Shown here in pieces: positions 55,264 through 64,000 of a DNA stretch of 64,000 nucleotides. A program made the translations under genes and the position numbers. The notes under the pieces were generated by a model that was not told where the DNA came from, searched no databases, and saw only the letters and a list, made by a program, of their open reading frames with translations. Source of the DNA: Argentina anserina (Eukaryota > Streptophyta > Magnoliopsida > Rosales > Rosaceae); assembly GCF_933775445.1 (NCBI RefSeq), contig NC_065872.1, positions 14,508,001-14,572,000 of the forward strand, in the 5' to 3' direction. Each line of letters begins with the position of its first letter. Positions within the stretch are counted from its first letter, which is position 1.

Positions 55264-56877
55264 ATATGAATGTTTAAATTGAAGACATGCACATCCAAAT
55301 TCCTAAGCATCTAATTCTTCTTAAATCCAGAAGGAGATAATTATTCATAGACCCATCCTGGAAGTCTCATTTTCATATAAACTCACCCCCTTATTTTTTT
55401 TGAATCTACACCCAATTAATTATTTCAACATTCATTATAATTTTTATTTTTATAAATTCATTTTTATCGTTTTGGTTGGCTTCATTGTTTTGCCATTCTG
55501 GTTGAAAAACTAAAACATCTCCTATGTGAGTAGTTACGACTAATCAATTTTTGTTTCCTTATATAATCATTATTTAATGTTGCTGACATGAACACACACT
55601 CTATATATATGCTCATTTTGTTTCTAACACAAATTTGTAGTTCTTCTCTTTCTTATATGAATGTAGTCTTTTAAAAAAAATTCATACATATTTTTCTCAA
55701 TGAAACCAAATGTTACCGCATAATATTGAGAACGAGAGATGCAAGAGGAGGGAAATCATACATGGACTTCTCGCCTACTCTTCTAGTCATAGTTGAAGAA
55801 AGATTATTGAAAGAGAAGAAAAAATTGGGAGATATGAGATCAAGAAATATAACATGATCTGATAAGTACCATATACATTATGCTAAAAGTTCCTCATCTT
55901 CTTTCTAGATAATGTTGTATTCCTTATAGATATATTTAAACAAGACAATGTTGTTTTCCTTGTGTGTATATTTTCTTATGCTAAAAGTTCATCATTGTAA
56001 GGTACTCGTCATTTTGTTTTAGATTATATTGTCTTACTTACAGGTATATTATCTTATTCCTAGATAATGTTGTCTTCTTTATAGGTATAATTAAATAATA
56101 CAATATTGTCTTCCTTGTAGGTATATTTTCTTATGCTAAAAGTTCCTCATCGTAAGGTACCAGTCATCTTTTTTTCTAGATTATATTGTCTTTCTTATAG
56201 GTATATTTTCTTATTCCTAAATAATGTTGTCTTCCTTATATGTATAATTAAACCAAACAATGTTGTCTTCATTGGGTACATTTTCTTATGCTAAACGTTT
56301 CTCATCATAAGATACTCATCTTTTTCCTAGATAATCTTGTCTTTCTTATAAATATTTTTTTATTTTACCCAACTCGTAGAGGTTAAGTATATCAATAAGC
56401 GACTCTTATTAGTTAACTATATTATAACAAGTATGATGGTGTCAAAAAAATATTTATGTAATTTTAGTAATAATAAATTACCTATAATGAAGGTAGCAAT
56501 AAATTGAGCTTTAGTCATGGAATAATCTCAACTTTGTTTGGTTAGAATGGGGTAAATTAGCACGGAATCACGATTGTGGTTTTTAATTTGGGTTCATGCC
56601 ATGTTTAGTAAATATTTGTAAAATTAGGTTTTGTTATCCACGTCCAAAATACAAATTTTAAATTAATAATTAACCTAATAAATAAGGTTGGGTGTAAGAT
56701 GAAGAGACGGGTTTAATGTAAAACAGGTCTACCCAAAAGGGTGTATATCCTAAATACCCCTAAAAGAGGTGTTTGTCTTGCTTTCAAGATCTTTGAGGCT
56801 GACTCGAGGTCCTGCTACATTAATTTCTTTCTCCTTCCTGATTGTGTATTGTGTCTCTTGACTCTGAACGACCATAA
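55264..56877. other. AT-rich spacer, no gene recognised
   Basis: Outside the tandem repeats (55879-56350) no coding or element boundary is seen. At 56740-56870 a frame (IFEADSRSCYINFFLLPDC) has no known relative. Confidence 0.4.
55879..56350 (+). repeat. ~155-bp tandem repeats, about three copies
   Basis: TTATGCTAAAAGTTCCTCATC-type starts lie near 55879, 55976, 56131 and 56285, the last three spaced about 155 bp. Each unit contains TAGATAATGTTGTCTTCCTTAT and GTATATTTTCTTAT. The first unit is shortened to about 97 bp. Confidence 0.8.
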
Positions 56878-57167
56878 GGCCCTGTTTGGAATGCAGGAAA
56901 TCATGGTATGGAATGGGAAATAATTTAGTATCCATTCCGATGTGTTATTTGGTTGTAACTTGAGACCGGAAAGGAAATAAAAAATGAGATCTGATTGGAA
57001 ATGAATTCTTTCATAAAGCCTGATTTGAATTCCTTAGTTAGGGGTGGTATTTCAATTCCATTTCCCATGGTAAAAGGTAAAACTACATAAATTATCCCTG
57101 AAAAAAAAATTTCTCTCGCTCACCCATTATTTTTGGGTTCATAGTTCCCTCTATTAGATATGTATAT
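56878..57167. mobile_element. left end of a second PIF/Harbinger element, cut by CACTA-2
   Basis: It starts GGCCCTGTTTGGAATGCAGG after a TAA (56875-56877), the preferred Harbinger target. It matches 46727-47012 reversed over its whole length. It stops at TATGTATAT, exactly where CACTA-2 begins, whereas the first Harbinger copy continues. Confidence 0.87.
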
Positions 57168-57199
57168 CACTACTACAATAACTCAATCACACAACACAC

Positions 57200-58010
57200 A
57201 TCAGACAACATAATGAAGTTGGTCGCTTGTCACAAGACTCGATTCTTTTTATACAACTAAACTTATCACCATGTGTTGTGTTATCAATAACATTTCATTT
57301 TCAAATTCATCACACTACACATTTGAAGTTTGTGTGTTGTATAGAACTCCTCTATCAAATTTTTGCAAAATGCAAAACTGTAGATACAACGAATTCAAAC
57401 TATTAGTTGCATGACTGGTAATTTTACAACACACAATATATGTTTTGTTGTTTGAGAGAAACTTATTTTACGTATCATTTGGCCTGACCATGTTCCAATA
57501 TGTGCTGGAGGATGCCAATTGAACTTGCTAAAAAGTTTGTACAACAAAAAATAAATCTTGTCTTATAGGAATAATCATTTATACAACTAATACAGCTTTT
57601 GTGTTGTGTGCTTATGTTTCAAAACTTTCAACATATTTTAAGGAAGGTGTATTGTATTTAATTATACAACAGAAAATGAATCTTGTCTTATATGAATAAT
57701 TATTTATACAACTAATACAACTTTTGTGTTATGTGCTTATGTTTCAAAACTTTCAACATGTTCTAAGGGATGTCAAGTGCATTTAATTGTACAACAGAAA
57801 ATGAATCTTGACTTGTATGAATAATCATTTATACAACCAATACAAACTTTTGTGTTGTGTGCTTATATTTCAAACCTTTTAACATGTTCTAAGTGATGCC
57901 AAGTGAATTTAATTGTACAACAGAAAATGAATCTTTTCTTATATGAATAATCAGTTATATAACTAATACATTTTGCCTGTTGTGAGATTATGGTTCAATA
58001 TGACCTGGGA
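57200..58010. repeat. CACTA-2 left subterminal repeat array
   Basis: At least four ~125-bp units carry TACAACAGAAAATGAATC, GAATAATCATTTATACAAC and TTTCAAAACTTTCAACATG, homologous to 3290-4070. Confidence 0.75.
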
Positions 58011-59800
58011 AATACCACTTGTAATGGTTGAATGATACTAGTACAACATATATAGCTAATTAGTTGTAGGATTTTAGTTTAGTGTTTAGAATTTAGGGTT
58101 TAATGGTTAGTGTTTAGGGTTTTGTGTTTAGAGTTTAGAGTTTAGGGTTTAGTGTATAGAATAAGGGCTAGGGTTTAGGGTTTCAAATGATTTAATTTTA
58201 TATTATGGTAAAAAAGAAGATGAAAAATGATATTATGAAAAATAATTTTAGAATAAAAATAATTTAAAATTAATTGAATACAAGGTTAGTATTGTGCCAC
58301 ATAGACCATGTTTGACTATTAAATAATATTTAAATAACGAAAATTCTTTAGAAAATCATAAAAAATATCTTCGGTGTCCGAAAATGTCGTTAGAAAACAT
58401 TACGCTCCCACAATGATACGCTCTACACGTGTGTAAAAACTTCCATAGATTTATTTTCGCGTAACGTGGCTACCCTTAAGGAGGTATAAAGTCTATAATA
58501 AGTAGTTTATCTATAAGGGTTGACCGCATAGATCGAGATCTAATCGTTGTCGAAAATAAATGAAATTTGAACCTTAACTATATTTAACTATGACGATCAC
58601 AACCTACGGTTGATTTTTGAAAATATGGTCTACTCGATATAGTTGATTTAGAATGACAGACGTTCATATATAACGTAGTAAGAATGTTAGATCACATTAG
58701 AACACATGTCATACTTCAAATGATCAATAGTCACAAATTAATGAAATTCGATCAAATCGTAAGATAATGTCATGTATGTCATCAACAAAACACTTGTATG
58801 GTACCAAAATCGACATAATTTCAGCAATGTTTAGATCATTCGCAAGATTAACCCTAAACATGACCGATATTACACGCAATTGTTTTTTTAATTACTCATC
58901 TTCTATTTTCTCTATCTTCAAGGAAATTAGATTGTAGGTAAGATGTGATCACTACAATGAAATATAATTTTACGTATTAAAAATTCACTCACCTATTTAG
59001 GGGATGTCAAGTGCATTTGATCTTGTCTTGTATGAATTATCATTTATACAACTAATACATTTTGTCTATTGTGAGATTATGGTTCAATATGAGCTGAGGA
59101 ATACCACTTGGAATTAGTGAATGACACTGGTACAACAAAATATAGCTTTTTAGTTGTAAGATTTTAGTTTAGTGTTTAAAGTTTAGAGTTTAGTGTTTAG
59201 AATAAGGGGCTAGGGTTTATGATTTCAAATAAAATGTTATTTAAATTTTGGTAAAAAATGAAATTATGAAAAATAATTTTAAAATAAAAATAATTTAAAA
59301 TTAATTCAATAAAAGGTCAACATTGTGCCACATAGGCTATGTTTGATTATTAAATAATATTCAAATAACGAAAATTCTTCAAAAAATTATAGAAAATAGC
59401 TTAGGTGTCTGAAAATGTCATCAAAAAATATTACACTCACATGGTAGTATGCTCTACGCACTCATGTAAAAATTTACAGAGATTTATTTTCGTATAACGT
59501 AGTTACACTTAGGGAGATATAAGGATATCTATAATAAGTAATTTATATATAAGAGTTGACCGCATCGATTGAGATCTAATCGTTGTCGAAAATAAATGAA
59601 ATTTGAACTTTAACTATATTTAACTATGGAGATGACATCCTACGTTCGATTTTTGAAAATATGGTCTACTCTATACAGTTGATTTAGAATGACACACGTT
59701 CATATATAACGTAGCATAATGTTATACCACATTAGTACACATGTTGTGATGTAAATGTTAAAAATTAACCAAAAAACAATTTTCTCGATCCGTAAGGGAA
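58010..59800. repeat. direct duplication of a ~0.8-kb block with telomere-like repeats
   Basis: Block 57960-58760 recurs at 59040-59770. Each copy contains TTAGTTGTAGGATTTTAG or a close variant, a degenerate TTTAGGG run (58081-58190; 59165-59225), TTTTCGCGTAACG/TTTTCGTATAACG, and GATTTAGAATGACA. CACTA-1 has a single copy, so the duplication is specific to element 2. Confidence 0.75.
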
Positions 59801-60312
59801 TTTGACAGTGGAATGTGATCACTATAATGAAATACACATGTGGTACTTGATTCAAAATTTTACGACAACGTTTGGTTGTTAATCGACATGGTCAACCGTA
59901 AATCGTGACAAACGGTATTATGGTTTACCATATGAATAGAGAATAAAATATTAGTGAAAGATTGTGAATTTTGTACTATATAGACATGTTTCTATTTGAG
60001 GCTCATATCGGATAGTCGAACATTTTAATGTTAGTTCGTATCGTTGTTCTAGAAAAAATTACAACTGAACATAAGAAATAATAAAAAAGATAATATTTCC
60101 ACACCAAGCAATGTTTGTTTAGTTGTGTGAAGATGTTAGAAGCATTTAATCTTCATTTTGGGAAGCGGAAATATTGCTTCTATTTTGGCCTTTGAAAGTT
60201 TATCTTTGTTCATACTTGGACAACAATGTAAATTTTTTTGGTGTTTTGTGACGATGATAGAGAAGCCATCCGCCTCTAATTGGCAAAAATGAGAAACCAA
60301 ACCACCCCCACT

Positions 60313-60335
60313 CCCCCCCCCCCCCCCCCCCCCCC
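60313..60335 (+). repeat. 23-base C homopolymer
   Basis: An uninterrupted run of C followed by A9. A matching CCCCCCAAAACC at 5246 in CACTA-1 is only six long, so the run expanded in element 2. Length is prone to sequencing error. Confidence 0.7.
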
Positions 60336-60529
60336 AAAAAAAAATCAAACTTGCCAATTCCTTTCAAACCTGCCGGTACTTTATTTGCGGGAAGTTTCCC
60401 TCTCTCAATTCCTACTGAAAAATTCCCCTAAGATTGTCATAAAACATTTGTTGTGTAATGAGCTTGGAAAAAAACTAACACATTGGCTACACATTTACAC
60501 TTAACCACTCACCCACTCTTACTCTCGAC

Positions 60530-60532
<3 letters not shown>

Positions 60533-60564
<32 letters not shown>
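60533..60564 (+). repeat. (CT)n microsatellite
   Basis: About 16 CT units precede the captured-gene region. CT runs are common in plant 5' leaders, which would fit the start of a captured gene. Confidence 0.7.
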
Positions 60565-60568
<4 letters not shown>

Positions 60569-61055
60569 ACTGGAAGTCTGAAACCTTCACCTAAATTCAG
60601 AATTGAATCCTTCACCTTAATCCGAAAACGGTAAGCCTTATCTCACCTCAATCGAATTTTCTTCTGTGTAGGGTTACGATTTAGCCCCAAAATTTCTCCT
60701 CTTCTCTTTTCCGGAAATCTTTACCCGTTGTTTTATTCTTGCCAAGAGCCACTCTCAAATTCTAGCACAGTCCCACACCCTCATTCGGATACATTCTTTC
60801 CAGCCCCATTAATTTGTCCTTCTGCAATTCCACCCGCAAAACCTTAAATTGGAGGTGGTAGTGGATTTCAACTCTGGCGCCGAGCTTCTTTGCCACAAGT
60901 CATACACCTCCCCCAATCGCGGCCTCGTCTCTTTTGGCAATTGCTTCCTCCCCCCTTCCAAACTAGCGGCTCTGTCAATTAAGTACTGGGCCTAGTTGAA
61001 GGTGAGTTCTATGCACTCAACTTGCTCGATGAAATGCCTCAACGAAGTCGTCTGC
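60565..61055 (+). other. CACTA-2 cargo upstream of S24 exons, unidentified
   Basis: A frame about 60860-60995 reads FNSGAELLCHKSYTSPNRGL then SFGNCFLPPSKLAALSIKYW and stops at TAG. It looks coding but I do not recognise it. It may come from a second source gene joined to the S24 fragment. Confidence 0.35.
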
Positions 61056-61674
61056 AAGTTCGAGCCCGAGTACAGATTGATTAGGGTAAATCTTGGATCT
61101 AATAAACCTGTGTTTAGCTATTATAGGTTATTGTTAGATATTTGTTACTAGTCTTGCCGGATTAGTTGTTTTGATTATTCAGTTTCATACTAGTCATATT
61201 GTAAAGACTATCTTATATCACTACATGGAGATTTTTCATTTGTTTTATCAGAACGTACTGTGGTTTTGTGTTTTTGTTAGTAGTTGTTTTAATACTGGAA
61301 GTTTGCATGACATGATTATATACTAAGTTGGGTGAGCATATAAATTAGTCGTATTGATTCTTCAAAGCAATTGTCCAACTCTTTGTCTACTTCTGGTTGT
61401 CTTTGGGCTCTATTGCCTTCGTTCATGTAAATTACATTGTTGATTTTGTAGAATGGACTAGATACAAATGTACTTTCATCAAGGAAGCAGTTGAAGGAGA
61501 GGACGAACAGAGCAAAGAAGATTCGAGGAGTAAAGTCAATCAGTTTCCTATCATTAACCTTCCTTTGTAGTTGCTGCAAATCATAAGCTTCATTTTTAAT
61601 TGCTTTTGCATCATAAGCTTATGTTATAATTTCTTTTGCAGACAAAGGCTAGAGATGCTGCCAAGAAGAAGTGA
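61056..61674 (+). pseudogene. RPS24: captured ribosomal protein S24 (eS24) gene, 3' exons
   Basis: Three pieces are in order with introns between. Piece one, 61056-61085, reads KFEPEYRLIR then GTAAATC. Piece two, after TTTTGTAG, 61452-61535, reads [20 protein letters not shown] then AKKIRGVK. Piece three, after TTTTGCAG, 61642-61674, reads TKARDAAKKK and a stop. This matches from memory the C-terminus of plant 40S protein S24 ([36 protein letters not shown]...). eS24 is a structural protein of the small ribosomal subunit. The first half of the gene is missing. The donor after exon two reads AAAG|TCAA, not GT at the expected place, so normal splicing is doubtful. Introns kept means the capture was of genomic DNA. 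Confidence 0.87.
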
Positions 61675-63350
61675 GAATAGTGATCTTCATGCTTGGTGTT
61701 GGCGGGAGCAAACAGTTTAAATGTCTTGGGCTTGCTGGAGGTCAGCTCTGTGTTGTTCTACCTTATGTCGAAAGCCTTGTCTTGCTTGACAGCAAGGATG
61801 CAACTTTTTATTAAGGTGAAATATAGGTATAAATGATTCAAAGCACTGAATTGCTGTGATTAAAAAGTCCATACCATGTTGTTCAATTCATTAAATAGCC
61901 ACTTTGTAGTTGTTTCTTTATCCTGTAAATCCTTTTGGTTACATTGCAGATGGAGAGCAAGTGCATGACTTTGATTCGGAGATGGAGTCACAGAGTCTTT
62001 CCCTATATATATAGAGGCATATTCCCATTTGTTTCTGCATCATTCGATTTTCGAGTAAAGGAGCTTCGACTGGGTATATTTGATTTTGATAGGGTCCTCA
62101 ATTTATAATTGCTCGATTACTGATATCCCGTGCCAGTGTCATTCGACACCATTACAACTTGCCCAAAACGCCAAGACTGGGTTTCAAAGCCTTTGTGAGT
62201 TTTCGGGTGAGCATTTTGTGATCAGGAACTCATTAAAACTCAAGTTTCTGAATGAGGAATTTGTCCTTTGTGTTGAGAATTTCAAGCTAGGCGTGTACTG
62301 CTCTAAAGTTTCTACCATATGATTCAAATTTCAATCTTTGATTATGTTGCACCGATTGAGCACTTTCCACCTCTTGGTCTCTTTATTTAATCATCCACCA
62401 ATTCAATCTTTAATTAAGCTCATGAAACATCAATTCTCATTTTGATAACCACTCCACCGCATGTTTCTTTAATCAAAGTTTTGTTTTGTATGCAGCTCTC
62501 TGTCTCCACCGCTTCACCATCAAGGTTAGCTTTGCATCATGAGAAAAAGTGCACAGCTTCTATGTTATCTTACTTGTACTATCATATTGTCGTTAAGCAA
62601 AGTTGGAGTATATTTGACACATTTTGACGCCTCTATTTGTGATACATGTCTCGAGTGTTTCCTTCAGCTTTACAAACTTAAGAATGGACAATAGGTACAG
62701 ACTTTATGAGTACGCATTTGATGATCATATAATAAATGATTTGCTCGAGACTTGTTGACATTTTTGTTTTGCAGACATCATCCAGTACATAAGAGGCTAG
62801 GACTCAGCACCTTTGCATTGAGAACTTGCATCAGCTTACTGTATTGAGGTATACGACATACTATCAACCTCTTGGCTTTCTGGCTTCAGCAAAATCATGA
62901 CCGGTGAAGCATACTTTGTGATACCTTGTAGTCTTCATAGAGAAGCGTTTTCCTCTCTTTTCTTAATGTAAGTTCAGGGCTGCAATATACTTCAAGCATT
63001 TCAGCTTCTTTTAGTTCATTTGTGTCCTAGAAGATGGCAGATTCGATTGAACTTCTATGAGAGCTTGCAAATGAAAGAATCATCACCACTACAAGCTGTT
63101 TTATCGACTTAGATATATATGATAAATTCTTGGAAGCATTAGTTATTGATCATTATAAGCTTTTCTTTGTAGTTAGGAATGCTATATTCTACAGGTACAT
63201 TACCTATAATTTAAGTTTGTATACATTTGTAGTTGGATATTTGAATGGTATGAGATCTTTCGATATTATATGGCACAGCTTTTGGAATTTGTTTTCACGT
63301 TTAATTTTCCATATAGCAGCTTGTCCGACAATGCTTATATACAGGTTCAT
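61675..63350 (+). other. CACTA-2 cargo downstream of S24, partly 3' flank
   Basis: The first ~150 bp may be S24 3' UTR. A frame at 62080-62322 (SLCEFSGEHFVIRNSLKLKF, NEEFVLCVENFKLGVYCSKV) is unidentified. Several stretches end in TTTTGTATGCAG or TTTTGCAG, acceptor-like. No further family recognised. Confidence 0.35.
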
Positions 63351-64000
63351 ATTCTGCTAGGTTGTGTAGTAAAAAGCACACAACTAAATGAAGTTGGTTC
63401 AAAGAGCAATTGTAAACTCCCAGAAATGTTTTTTTACTTTCCGGTAACTAGGACTAATTTTTCTGACATTGACTTATATTTTTACGATTTTATTATTAAG
63501 TCGTATGTTGCAAATATTTAGTTGTGTCTTTTTTAAAATTGTTTCTTTTAATGTTTTTATCTAAAATCATTTTCTTATATTTTTACTTTGTTTCTTTGAA
63601 AAATTATCTTTGGGTTATTTTTTTTTAAATTTGTGACACATGTGGGAATTGTATTTCCCCACTTCTCCACCGAACTAGCACACTTTTCCCCTCCTTTAAT
63701 TATTGTCTCTTTCATTGTGTGAAAGCCATGTTTCCTCCACCTCTTCATTTTGTCACTGAGCAACCTTCTTTTGGTGCTTATTTATGTTTTCTTCTTTTTC
63801 ACCTCTGTTTCTGGAACCCGACGCCATCACCCATTACTATCACTTTCTTTAATCAGAAAGATCATTAGAGCCTGGGGTTGAGCTCAAGGGAAGGATTAAA
63901 GTACTGATTTGCAGCTTAAAAGTTTTGGAAAGGAGAAACAATTCTGTGAAGACCAAAAGCCACTGATATTTGAATCTTCTCTTTTATAAAATTTGCTGAG
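63351..64000. other. CACTA-2 right-side sequence, start of subterminal motifs
   Basis: CACACAACTAAATGAAGTTGGTTCAAAG (63378 on) is like the right subterminal repeats of CACTA-1 (8400-8430). It is followed by CT-rich sequence at 63650-63800 that resembles the leader at 5640-5770. The element end is not reached. Confidence 0.45.

Larger units (their letters stand above)
57168..64000. mobile_element. CACTA element 2, left part, extends past window
   Basis: It starts CACTACTACAATAACTCAATC, near-identical to CACTA-1, and the left arm matches it through about 60480. The right terminus is not in the window. The flank ending TAT gives a candidate 3-bp duplication to look for beyond 64000. It carries a different cargo from CACTA-1, including ribosomal protein S24 exons, and has no transposase in the visible part. 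Confidence 0.9.

Overview
The window is nuclear DNA of a flowering plant, most likely a eudicot. The evidence is GT-AG split genes, two intact CYP81-type cytochrome P450 genes, a plant MED26c-like first exon, Ty1/copia elements with the usual initiator-Met primer binding site, and CACTA, hAT and PIF/Harbinger DNA transposons. Rosaceae is possible but the sequence alone cannot prove it. Most of the 64 kb is nested transposable elements. Only three host genes can be supported with confidence, and a fourth is a weak candidate.

Layout, left to right. 1-458: first exon of a MED26c-like Mediator gene on the minus strand, running off the left edge. 1180-1752: small DNA transposon with an 8-bp target duplication. 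2252-14874: minus-strand copia element (A) broken by a 5.7-kb CACTA element (3253-8973), a SINE-like piece (about 9148-9612) and a 1.7-kb solo LTR (10428-12113). 14898-19615: a CYP81 pseudogene, split by copia A in its intron and by a second minus-strand copia (B, about 15579-19476) in its first exon. 19828-21515: intact CYP81 gene 1. 21987-24832: two hAT-type elements. 25975-31316: plus-strand copia D with two small DNA transposons inside. 31322-36720: little recognisable, except candidate minus-strand exons near 34.4-36.7 kb. 36801-47012: a PIF/Harbinger element with transposase and Myb-like ORF, the latter split by a 6.6-kb Ty3/gypsy Tat-type element (about 37980-44554). 47500-49806: intact CYP81 gene 2, with a hAT-like MITE in its intron. 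50097-55263: young, nearly complete copia C just upstream of gene 2. 55264-56877: tandem-repeat-bearing spacer. 56878-57167: end of a second Harbinger element, cut by a second CACTA element from 57168 to beyond the right edge.

The most unusual feature is repeated capture of host-gene pieces by different element classes. The Tat element carries, between integrase and 3' LTR, an apparently intronless string of host fragments: 14-3-3, CYP734A/BAS1-like, PPR, and at least two unidentified pieces. Copia B has an RRM of an RSZ-type SR splicing factor where gag should be. CACTA-2 carries the 3' half of a ribosomal protein S24 gene with its introns. CACTA-1 carries unidentified exon-like segments. 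The intron-free cargo in the retroelements and the intron-bearing cargo in the CACTA element fit RNA-level and DNA-level capture respectively.

The CYP81 copies form one tandem array in a single orientation. Promoter-proximal and 3' flanks are shared between copies. One copy has been destroyed and the spacing of the rest inflated from a few hundred bases to about 26 kb by element insertion.
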